A stretch of 64,000 bases of DNA, taken from contig NZ_AP025510.1 of assembly GCF_024347635.1 (NCBI RefSeq), positions 62,001 through 126,000 of the forward strand, written 5' to 3'. Made by a program: the position numbers and the translations under genes. This stretch comes from Vibrio tasmaniensis (GTDB lineage Bacteria; Pseudomonadota; Gammaproteobacteria; Enterobacterales; Vibrionaceae). Position 1 is the stretch's first letter. Each line of letters starts with the position of its first letter. Under the pieces are notes generated by a model. The model made no database searches. It was not told the origin of the DNA and saw only the letters and a list, made by a program, of their open reading frames with translations. Below are positions 50,730 to 58,052 of the stretch, one piece after another.

Positions 50730-51950
50730 ATGTTTTCAAATCTAAGTAAGAGCGTTCGCCAATACATGTTGGTGACCTTTAACTACTGGAACTTCACCAT
50801 TACTGATGGTGCACTTCGTATGCTGGTGGTCTTGTATTTCTATGACCTTGGCTACAGCTCGTTAGAGATCGCCTCACTGTTCCTTTTCTATGAATTCTTT
50901 GGTGTGGTAACTAACCTAATTGGCGGCTGGTTAGGGGCACGTCTTGGCCTCAATAAAACCATGAATATTGGGCTCGGGATGCAAGTCGTCGCCTTGGGTA
51001 TGCTCGCGGTGCCAACCGAAATGTTGACTATCCCTTGGGTTATGGCGGCGCAGGCTTTGTCTGGTATTGCTAAAGACCTCAATAAGATGAGTGCTAAGAG
51101 CTCAATCAAAACCTTAGTCCCTGATGAACAACAAGGTGCGCTTTATAAGTGGATTGCGATTCTGACTGGATCTAAGAATGCACTCAAAGGTGCAGGGTTC
51201 TTTATTGGAGGTTTACTGCTTTCGACGATTGGCTTCCAATACGCAGTGCTAGCAATGGCTGCTGTGCTGACATTAGTTTTCATAGGTAGCTTGGTGAGCT
51301 TAGAAGCAGACATGGGTAAAGCGAAAACCAAACCCAAATTCAAACAGATCTTCTCTAAGTCTGAATCCATCAACATCCTATCGGCGGCGCGTATGTTCCT
51401 ATTTGGTGCTCGTGACGTGTGGTTTGTGATTGCTCTACCGATTTATCTGGGCAGCGTGTTTGGTTGGGACCACTCATGGGTCGGTGGCTTCTTGGCGGCC
51501 TGGACTATTGCTTACGGTTTTGTACAGGGCATCGCACCTAAGATTACCGGTAAAGCGCAAGGCAAGGTGCCAGATGGACATGCAGCGCTATTGTGGGCGG
51601 GTGCATTGGCTATCGTGACTGCCGGTATTGCCTATGCGGTGCAAATTGGCTGGCAACCAGAGCTAGTTATCATCGGTGGATTGATGGTATTTGGTGCCAT
51701 CTTTGCGGTGAACTCATCACTTCACTCATACCTGATTGTGAGTTATGCGAAAGGCGATGGGGTTTCTCTTGATGTCGGTTTCTACTACATGGCAAACGCG
51801 ATGGGTCGATTGATTGGCACGATATTGTCGGGCTTGGTATTCCAAATGGCCGGTTTGTCTGCGTGTCTGTGGGTATCCTTCGTATTCTTAGCGATAACAA
51901 CGGTGATCTCTCTGCGTTTACCTAAAGTGCCGCAAATCTCAGCGGCATAA
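50730..51950 (+). CDS. arsJ: ArsJ, organoarsenical (1-arseno-3-phosphoglycerate) efflux permease
   Basis: 406-aa major facilitator protein with about 11-12 transmembrane segments. The N-terminus (RQYMLVTFNYWNFTITDGALRMLVVLYFY) and the central SGIAKDLNKMSAKSSIKTLVP are strongly characteristic of ArsJ. Inner membrane; exports the product made by the adjacent GAPDH. Last gene of the module; a 15-bp repeat array begins at its stop codon and a terminator follows. Confidence 0.93.
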   Translation: MFSNLSKSVRQYMLVTFNYWNFTITDGALRMLVVLYFYDLGYSSLEIASLFLFYEFFGVVTNLIGGWLGARLGLNKTMNIGLGMQVVALGMLAVPTEMLTIPWVMAAQALSGIAKDLNKMSAKSSIKTLVPDEQQGALYKWIAILTGSKNALKGAGFFIGGLLLSTIGFQYAVLAMAAVLTLVFIGSLVSLEADMGKAKTKPKFKQIFSKSESINILSAARMFLFGARDVWFVIALPIYLGSVFGWDHSWVGGFLAAWTIAYGFVQGIAPKITGKAQGKVPDGHAALLWAGALAIVTAGIAYAVQIGWQPELVIIGGLMVFGAIFAVNSSLHSYLIVSYAKGDGVSLDVGFYYMANAMGRLIGTILSGLVFQMAGLSACLWVSFVFLAITTVISLRLPKVPQISAA

Positions 51951-52044
51951 GCTTCAGCCGCATGAGCCTCATTTGTAAGAGTGAAAGTCGCATAAGCTTA
52001 AGTCGGATAACTTAGAGTCGAATAAGTTAAATTCGCGATAAGTA
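51940..52044 (+). repeat. Seven degenerate 15-bp tandem repeats spanning the arsJ stop codon
   Basis: Units of exactly 15 bases from 51940: CAGCGGCATAAGCTT, CAGCCGCATGAGCCT, a divergent third, AAGTCGCATAAGCTT, AAGTCGGATAACTTA, GAGTCGAATAAGTTA, AATTCGCGATAAGTA. Neighbouring units share about 11-12 bases. The first unit contains the last codons and stop of arsJ; in that frame five of seven units carry a stop codon. Confidence 0.7.
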
Positions 52045-52059
52045 TCTTCTTTAACACTT

Positions 52060-52096
52060 AGCTGACTTGGTATTTATTCCGGTCAGCTTTTTTATT
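52060..52096 (+). terminator. Terminator of the ars operon
   Basis: AGCTGAC at 52060-52066 pairs with GTCAGCT at 52082-52088 around a 15-base loop, then T6. Confidence 0.8.
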
Positions 52097-52134
52097 GCTA
52101 TAGTAGAATGATTGAATATTAATCAGGCATTTAC

Positions 52135-53148
52135 ATGAAGCAGCGAATTTTCTTTTTTGATTTAGCACGATGTGTCGCGGCCATAGCTGTTATCGCGATT
52201 CATGTTTTGGCGCCTTATCGTAATGAATTAAGCTCCATTCCTTTCGGTGAGTGGCTGACTGCCATTACGGTGAATGGTTTCAGTCGCTGGGCAGTGCCTG
52301 TGTTCATCTTGATTTCTGGTGCATTGATGCTGAGTGATCAGCGCCCGTTTGACGCTAAATACTACCTCAAGCGCCGTCTGGGTAAGGTACTGATCCCATT
52401 CATTGTTTGGTCGCTTTTCTATACCTACCTATCAGGTTGGTCGCTAATGGGTTTTGATGCGGACGTCAGTTGGGAGGTTTTGCTCAATAGTTATCATCAC
52501 TACACGTACTATCACCTTGGTTTCTTCTATTACTTCATCCCACTCTACTTTGTGATTCCTTTTTTACAGATCATGGTCAGAAAGTACGGTGATAGATCTG
52601 TCTATGCCTTTACGGCTGTATGGTTGTTCACAACGCTATTGTTCTTATTGAAAATCGATGGCCCTTGGAGTCACGAGTTGTGGTTGTACACCGGGTACTT
52701 ACCGTTGGGTTACCTGCTGTATAAGATGGTTCCACTTAACAAGATGACTGTCGGCGTGAGTGTGTTACTTGGTGGATTAGCGTTACTGACCACGGTTTAT
52801 ATGGTGGTTGATGCAAGTTTGGTCGCAGAAGAGTACACGGTAGGGCGTTGGTTATCTTACAAGACGTTGAACACCGTATTAGCGGCGAGCATGGTGTTTA
52901 TGGTGTGCCGTTACTATGGTGAAGGCTTGTCTGAGAAGAGCAATCAAGTGGTTGGTTTTATCAGTAAACACAGCTTAGGTATTTATCTGCTGCACCCGAT
53001 TTTCTTATGGCCAATGAAAGAGTTCGGTTGGTACCAAGGACACCCTGCTTGGGTTATTCCATTATGGATCGTGATCAGCGGAGCTGGCGCGTTATGGATG
53101 AGCTGGTTGGTCTCTAAGTCAGAGAAAACACGTTGGTTATTGCCTTAG
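52135..53148 (+). CDS. Acyltransferase 3 family membrane protein (WecH-like)
   Basis: 337 aa with about ten transmembrane segments, Acyl_transf_3 family. Starts RIFFFDLARCVAAIAVIAIHV; the FDxxR and His in IHV are the conserved active-site residues of the family, which O-acetylates cell-surface sugars. Similar in size and layout to E. coli WecH. Substrate cannot be told from the sequence. Single gene after the ars terminator, convergent with the DUF2500 gene. Confidence 0.88.
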   Translation: MKQRIFFFDLARCVAAIAVIAIHVLAPYRNELSSIPFGEWLTAITVNGFSRWAVPVFILISGALMLSDQRPFDAKYYLKRRLGKVLIPFIVWSLFYTYLSGWSLMGFDADVSWEVLLNSYHHYTYYHLGFFYYFIPLYFVIPFLQIMVRKYGDRSVYAFTAVWLFTTLLFLLKIDGPWSHELWLYTGYLPLGYLLYKMVPLNKMTVGVSVLLGGLALLTTVYMVVDASLVAEEYTVGRWLSYKTLNTVLAASMVFMVCRYYGEGLSEKSNQVVGFISKHSLGIYLLHPIFLWPMKEFGWYQGHPAWVIPLWIVISGAGALWMSWLVSKSEKTRWLLP

Positions 53149-53208
53149 CGGTGGGTGCTAAGGCTTTCTGATGGATTGCTTAGAAGATACAGTTGAAGTA
53201 CCTAATGT

Positions 53209-53538
53209 TTAGCGCTTCAATGCAAAGTGTAAGAACTTATCGCCTTGGTAGGTTAAGGTACCTTTGTCGCCAGGGTTCAGGGCGTGGAAGTAGTGGATTC
53301 CGACTTGGAACTCTCGTTTTGGACCAACCACACCACGTTGAACGTAAATCCAATACTCTTGATCCTCTTGGCCTGGTTCTGCATCAGGAAGGTCGATGGA
53401 TTGTTTATCCAACACAGTGACGTTCACTTTCTTTTCTGGCGCATTTTCACCTTGTGAGTGCTTTCGATAGAAACCAAGAAATACCCAAGCCGCTAGACCG
53501 GCGAGTGCAAAGATGGCAAGAAAGAGTGAATTAGGCAT
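53209..53538 (-). CDS. DUF2500 (YhhM-like) membrane protein
   Basis: 109 aa. One N-terminal transmembrane segment (about residues 3-23), then a beta-rich domain (VNVTVLDKQSIDLP...YWIYVQRG...FQVGIHYFHALNPGDKGTLTYQGDKFLHF) that matches the DUF2500/YhhM family. In E. coli yhhM is close to rsmD and ftsYEX, as here. Function unknown. Confidence 0.85.
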   Translation of the reverse strand: MPNSLFLAIFALAGLAAWVFLGFYRKHSQGENAPEKKVNVTVLDKQSIDLPDAEPGQEDQEYWIYVQRGVVGPKREFQVGIHYFHALNPGDKGTLTYQGDKFLHFALKR

Positions 53539-53782
53539 GTAACCTCCATGTAGTCGTGATGGTTATTCTAATCTTTCAAGCAATAGGGATATGTGTTTCA
53601 AGCCGTTATTCGTGAACTGTTGTAAGCCAAGCTGATTATTTTTCGGCAGACATCACATTTAGAGGCCAGTTTGGGATAAAGCATTGTTATTTATTGTCTC
53701 TTTCTCTCGTAAATAACAGTGATTTTGTATAAGAATAGGGAAATGCTCGACTAGAATTATAGTGTGGAGTGGGAGGGCTAAT

Positions 53783-54157
53783 ATGACCGATATTGAAAAA
53801 GTGGTGACAAGAACTCGTAATATAGAGAAATTATTGAGGCTTCAATATCATGCCGAAGGCGAAGGATTGCATGAGCTTGTGTCAAGCTGTGAAGAAAGGC
53901 TACCGCACGATACGGTGAGTAAGCTGCGTTATATCGCAACGTGTCGTAATAAGGTAGTTAATGAGCATGAGGCTAAGTTGGAAGACCAGCATAAGTTCAT
54001 CATGATGTGTAACGACTGTGAGAAGGAGTTGACTCCACGTAGTGGTCGTTTTATTTGGCGAGTTGCAATCTTACTGATGATGGCAATGACTTTAGCTGCT
54101 GCTGGTTTCTATTATGCGAACTGGGATGTGTTAACACTGCATCTGTTTTCGAAATGA
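53783..54157 (+). CDS. DUF4145-type protein with C-terminal membrane anchor
   Basis: 124 aa from the ATG at 53783, preceded by GGGAGGG; the frame opens at 53762. The first about 80 residues form helices (IEKLLRLQYHAEGEGLHELVSSCEERLP, LRYIATCRNKVVNEHE) like the DUF4145 family; residues about 90-112 form one transmembrane segment. Tail-anchored, mostly cytoplasmic. Function unknown. Upstream, at 53685-53718, a 9-bp inverted repeat TGTTATTTA/TAAATAACA could act on its expression. Confidence 0.75.
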   Translation: MTDIEKVVTRTRNIEKLLRLQYHAEGEGLHELVSSCEERLPHDTVSKLRYIATCRNKVVNEHEAKLEDQHKFIMMCNDCEKELTPRSGRFIWRVAILLMMAMTLAAAGFYYANWDVLTLHLFSK

Positions 54158-54173
54158 AAAAATTGAACAAAAA

Positions 54174-54200
54174 AAGGGACGCTAATGGCGTCCCTTTTTT
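54174..54200. terminator. Bidirectional terminator between the DUF4145 gene and the 26-aa gene
   Basis: AAAAAGGGACGC/GCGTCCCTTTTT around TAATG; A and T runs on both sides serve the two convergent genes. Confidence 0.85.
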
Positions 54201-54214
54201 TATCTGTAACTTGC

Positions 54215-54295
54215 TTAGTACATCATCGGTAGTGTCATTAGACCTACAACTACCGCGATCATTACAAGTCCTTGTCTTTGCGAAGATGAAATCAT
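54215..54295 (-). CDS. 26-residue predicted single-span membrane peptide
   Basis: Short gene below the usual size cut-off. It encodes MISSSQRQGLVMIAVVVGLM then TLPMMY: a polar start with Arg7, then about 17 hydrophobic residues, so a one-pass inner-membrane peptide is likely. AGGAG lies seven to eight bases ahead of the ATG. Further upstream on the minus strand TTGATC and TATTCT are 18 bases apart, a fair sigma-70 promoter, and a terminator follows the stop by 15 bases. These make a complete transcription unit. I do not recognise the family; E. coli YnhF is similar in size only. Confidence 0.68.
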   Translation of the reverse strand: MISSSQRQGLVMIAVVVGLMTLPMMY

Positions 54296-55084
54296 AACAC
54301 TACTCCTAAATTTGGTTGTCTCTCGCTATGTTTTAAAGAATAGCACTACTTATGGCTTTAGATCAAGAATTACTTTCGAAACCTTTAAAAGTGATAGAAA
54401 ACTATTGGGTTTTATATCAATTTCGCTATGTTTACTGTGTGTTTTGGTGTGTTCTTATTTTGTTCGCTATGATTTTTTTTTGTTCTTATTTGATTTAAGT
54501 TGTTGTTTTGTAATTGGTGTTTTGTGTAATTTATATTGTTAAAGGTTGTTAAACTGTATTAATAGGGCTTGGTGGTGTCTGGGTTTGTTTTCTTGGGTTT
54601 TGTGGGTTTTAGGTTTGATTATTGTGATGGTTTTTTGACAGGAAGCTTGGCGAAACCTGACAAAGTGGGTTTTAGAAAAGTAATTTACGTACTTTGTAAG
54701 TCTAGGTTTGTGTAGTGTTGGAAATTTCCGGATAAGTCTATTTTTCGATTTTAAATCATTGTTTTTAATAATTTTTTTATACTTATTTTAAACTTTTAGT
54801 TGTGTGGTATTTACATAATATGACGACATATTGTGGATCTGACAAGCTAGAAGTGGTTGTAATTGAAGTTTGAGTTCTCTAGCGTCAATTTATATGAGTT
54901 TTCCGATTAATGAGTCTATTTTTAAAAGAATAATCACTATCGCTGCGGGAATTATGACGACTTCAATTTAAAGACGCTCTTTTTAGTGGAAGCGTAATCA
55001 AGATCCAATTTTGAAGGGCTGAGGCTTTACATCAACACCCGTGTGCCTAGACTGGCGACGATTAAAAGCAATAGGGCAAATGGT
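54296..55084. other. AT-rich intergenic region with no convincing gene
   Basis: 789 bases, markedly AT-rich, with G/T-rich runs on the + strand near 54565-54640 (GGTGGTGTCTGGGTTTG and similar). A 76-codon frame at 54312-54542 is low-complexity Phe/Leu/Cys and lacks a Shine-Dalgarno. The first about 75 bases hold the promoter of the 26-aa gene. A non-coding RNA cannot be excluded, but I see no defined terminator for one. Confidence 0.6.
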
Positions 55085-55705
55085 ATGTGGAGTTGGTTGG
55101 CGGTTTCCTTGTCTGGTATTGGAGTAATAACAGGAACGAAACATGGGTATATCGGTCAGGCTTTATTGTATAAGGTCTTTACCTTTGTATTATTGGCGAC
55201 TATTGCTCTAACTCAATCTGTTGTCGTTGATTTTACTTATTGGGTAGTGGCTGGGTTAGCGATCTCCGCGATCGCAGATGTGCTTCATACTGTTACTCAA
55301 AAACGTCTTCTGCATTTTGTTTGTTTCCTGTTGGCTCAACTTTGTTACAGCAAAGCATTTTGGTTACAGCTATCGGGGGAAATGGTCTGGTGGTTGTTCG
55401 CGCTGCTGTTAGCTGCATGTATCGTTGCTTTCTTCCTATTACTCCCTCGTTTAGACAAACTCGTTTTTCCAGTGGTTATAATGGGTATTGTGCTCATTCA
55501 GCTTGCTTGGGCTTCTGGTGAAGTCTGGTTACTTGAGCCTCAGCTATCACATGCTGTTGGTTTTGTTGGTTGCTGCGTGCTGCTGCTTTCCGCATTGGCG
55601 TACGCCCTAAATTTCTATCGCAGCCCAATTAAGGGCGCTTACTTTTGGATAACGGGCAGTTATTTTCTTGCACATGCTCTCATTGTTGCTTCCCTCACCA
55701 TTTAG
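55085..55705 (+). CDS. YhhN-family lysoplasmalogenase-like membrane protein
   Basis: 206 aa from the ATG at 55085 (MWSWLAVSLSG), close to the 208 of E. coli YhhN; a GTG at 55043 would add 14 poorly matching residues. About eight hydrophobic segments; conserved SAIADVLH and YSKAFW positions fit the YhhN/TMEM86 family, some members of which cleave lysoplasmalogens. Enzyme activity here is by family only. In E. coli yhhN is also near ftsYEX and rsmD. Confidence 0.85.
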   Translation: MWSWLAVSLSGIGVITGTKHGYIGQALLYKVFTFVLLATIALTQSVVVDFTYWVVAGLAISAIADVLHTVTQKRLLHFVCFLLAQLCYSKAFWLQLSGEMVWWLFALLLAACIVAFFLLLPRLDKLVFPVVIMGIVLIQLAWASGEVWLLEPQLSHAVGFVGCCVLLLSALAYALNFYRSPIKGAYFWITGSYFLAHALIVASLTI

Positions 55706-55795
55706 GGTAGAGCTCGCTTAATTCTGAGCTACATCAAGGCAGACTTGTTGAAAGTCGGTACTCTACGCTTAATTCATTAAACATGAGATTGAGTT

Positions 55796-56032
55796 ATGAC
55801 CACTGAAATCCACGCACACAACGTTTTAAACCTACTGAGTGAAAAGCCGCTGACTCGTGAAGAGTTGACGCAAGAGCTTGCTCAAACCTATGGCGCTGAA
55901 GCTCGCTTTCATACGTGTAAGCTGAACGGTTTGGATTTGGATGGCCTACTGAAGTTTTTCCTGAAGATGGAAAAGGTCGTGGTTGTCGATGATAAGCTTT
56001 GCACCAATCGCGAACGTGTGTGTAATCACTAA
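55796..56032 (+). CDS. YecH-family probable metal-binding protein
   Basis: 78 aa, DUF2492/YecH family. Conserved EIHAHNVLNLL, RFHTCKL with Cys41, and a C-terminal CTNRERVCNH holding two more cysteines and a histidine, a likely metal site. Small cytoplasmic protein of unknown role. A good candidate Shine-Dalgarno is absent; TGAGTT precedes the ATG. Confidence 0.85.
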   Translation: MTTEIHAHNVLNLLSEKPLTREELTQELAQTYGAEARFHTCKLNGLDLDGLLKFFLKMEKVVVVDDKLCTNRERVCNH

Positions 56033-56241
56033 TTACCAATGATTTGGTTTTTAGAGCCTTTTGGCTTTTATAGATAAGAAGAGTGGATACGATGTTTCGG
56101 CTTCACTCCTTAAATTCTCTTTTCTACTTGCTCTCGTTAAATTCCCTTCTAAATAGCATAAGTTAACTCGTTTATTACTGTGTTCGAAAATCAATCTTGA
56201 GGCTGCTATACTCCGCGCACTTACGCTTTTGAGACAAACTT

Positions 56242-56826
56242 ATGGAAATCTTATCTGCAGCGACCATGCTTTTTCTTATTATGGATCCGCTTGGCAATCT
56301 ACCAATCGTGCTTTCTATCCTTAAGCATATTGATCCGAAACGTCGCCGTATTGTTCTTGTTCGTGAACTGATGTTTGCGCTGATTATCCTGCTGTTGTTC
56401 TTGTTTGCTGGCCAAAGCATTATGAACTTCCTGCACGTGCAGCCTGAAACTTTGAGTATCTCTGGCGGTATTATTCTGTTCATCATCGCGATTAAGATGA
56501 TTTTCCCAAGTGCAGGCAGTATTACTGGCCTAGCGGCGGGTGAAGAGCCGTTTATCGTGCCGATGGCGATTCCGATGATTGCAGGCCCGTCGGTGATTGC
56601 TGCACTGATTTTGCTGTCGACACAGCACCCTGACAATATGTTAGAGCTTTCAGCCGCGGTGATGCTGGCTTGGGGCGCTACTTTCTTTATTCTGATGTTT
56701 AATGGTTTCTTCCTGAGAGTGCTGGGTGAGAGAGGCCTTAAAGCCATCGAACGCTTGATGGGCTTATTACTGGTTATGCTGTCGACTCAAATGTTCTTAA
56801 ATGGTGTTAAGGGTTATATGGGTTAA
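56242..56826 (+). CDS. yhgN: MarC-family membrane protein YhgN
   Basis: 194 aa with six transmembrane segments, UPF0056/MarC family. MDPLGNLPIVLSIL near the N-terminus, PMAIPMIAGPSVIA in the middle and GLLLVMLSTQMFLNGVKG at the end are characteristic of YhgN. Annotated as a putative antibiotic transporter, but function is not shown. A strong terminator follows. Confidence 0.9.
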   Translation: MEILSAATMLFLIMDPLGNLPIVLSILKHIDPKRRRIVLVRELMFALIILLLFLFAGQSIMNFLHVQPETLSISGGIILFIIAIKMIFPSAGSITGLAAGEEPFIVPMAIPMIAGPSVIAALILLSTQHPDNMLELSAAVMLAWGATFFILMFNGFFLRVLGERGLKAIERLMGLLLVMLSTQMFLNGVKGYMG

Positions 56827-56846
56827 CATCAGTATCATCGCTGAAT

Positions 56847-56876
56847 AAAAAACGCCGCTCAAATGAGCGGCGTTTT
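56847..56876 (+). terminator. Terminator after yhgN
   Basis: AAACGCCGCTC/GAGCGGCGTTT stem around AAAT, with A run before and TTTT after. Confidence 0.85.
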
Positions 56877-56942
56877 GGTATCTACTGTTTCTGTCATGAT
56901 GTTTTCTGTAGCTAAGCGTTTTATATCTGAGCTTAAGCTCGA

Positions 56943-57209
56943 TTACATCATGTGTTTGCGTCGGATATCGAGGAGGGCAAAGACTCCGAAAATCAGTATT
57001 GACCACTTCTCCCAACGTGACATTTCGATCTTATCGCCAAAAGCACCGATGAAAATTAGCATCTGTAGGCCGTGCATGAAGAACAAGAACGCTGTCATGA
57101 TATAAAGCGCAATCGCAGCATTACCCGGGAATGGGTAGAAAATATTGGCGATTAAGATAAACCAAACAAAGGCGATGGCTGCTTTTGCTAGTGGAAGTAA
57201 GAACTTCAT
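56943..57209 (-). CDS. DUF1145 (YhhL-like) membrane protein
   Basis: 88 aa with two to three transmembrane segments; matches the DUF1145 family (YPFPGNAAIALYIMTAFLFFMHGLQM). In E. coli the homologue yhhL also follows rsmD. Starts ten bases after the rsmD stop, so it is in one operon with rsmD. Function unknown. Confidence 0.88.
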   Translation of the reverse strand: MKFLLPLAKAAIAFVWFILIANIFYPFPGNAAIALYIMTAFLFFMHGLQMLIFIGAFGDKIEMSRWEKWSILIFGVFALLDIRRKHMM

Positions 57210-57219
57210 TCAATAACTC

Positions 57220-57822
57220 CTATTCTTCAGTGGTTCGATTAAACAGTCGGTAGCTAGACTGGCCAGTGGTCTTATCGCGATGCAATTCCCAGTTCTCTGG
57301 CATAGCCTCAAGCTGCAGTTCCTTTTCGGTCTCTACGTAAATGATGGCGTTATCTGCCAACCAGCCATTGCTCTCAAGCAGTTGTACAGTTTCTGCAAGT
57401 AAGCCTTTACGAAATGGTGGATCAAGGAAAACCATATCGTAAGGAGTACCAGGCTTCTTAAGGAAAGAGATAGCATCAGTATTCACGACATTGATGTTGT
57501 CTGCCTTGAGCTCTTTCGCGTTATCAGAAAGCTGTTTAGCCGCCTTTTGGTTCATTTCGAGCAGTGTCACCATTTTTGCTTGGCGAGAAGCGGCTTCAAA
57601 ACCTAGACCGCCAGAACCGGCAAATACATCCAAGCAAGTTGAATGTGGGATATCTTGAGCCACCCAGTTAAAGAGGGTCTCTTTTACTCGGTCAATGGTT
57701 GGGCGTAATCCTTCTAAATCATGAACAGGCAGTTTTCTACCTCTCCATGAGCCACTAATAATTCGAACAAAGCCTCCGGATGGCTTTTTTTGTGATGTGT
57801 TTTGCTGGCGACGTCTTACCAT
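57220..57822 (-). CDS. rsmD: 16S rRNA (guanine966-N2)-methyltransferase RsmD
   Basis: Methylates G966 of 16S rRNA with SAM. 200 aa from the ATG at 57822 (MVRRRQQ); the frame extends to 57915 but the extra 31 residues are unlike the family. SAM motif I DVFAGSGGLG at residues 65-74 and the N-methyltransferase motif DPPF at 134-137 are intact. Divergent from ftsY with 230 bases between. Confidence 0.95.
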   Translation of the reverse strand: MVRRRQQNTSQKKPSGGFVRIISGSWRGRKLPVHDLEGLRPTIDRVKETLFNWVAQDIPHSTCLDVFAGSGGLGFEAASRQAKMVTLLEMNQKAAKQLSDNAKELKADNINVVNTDAISFLKKPGTPYDMVFLDPPFRKGLLAETVQLLESNGWLADNAIIYVETEKELQLEAMPENWELHRDKTTGQSSYRLFNRTTEE

Positions 57823-58052
57823 AGATTTTTTGACCGCTAATAAAGTGATACTATACCGAGCCCAATTTAAGTGGGTTCGAATATTTAATAAATTTGCAAT
57901 GACAAAGTGTATCAAGCTAAAAGCAAACTTATCACTGCTTTGTCATTTTTCTTTACTATTCGTTTGTACAAGCTTGTATTGTATAACAATAGCAAAGAGT
58001 CGACGTGTATTAAGTCAATACAGCTAATTAGTAGATCTAGGAAACTCCTCTG

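Noticed and set aside
54312..54542. 76-aa Phe/Leu/Cys-rich frame
   Set aside because: It arises from T-rich DNA, has no Shine-Dalgarno, and covers the promoter of the 26-aa gene on the other strand.
56175..56747. 190-aa frame antisense to yhgN
   Set aside because: Shadow of the MarC-family gene, whose protein has clear family motifs on the + strand.
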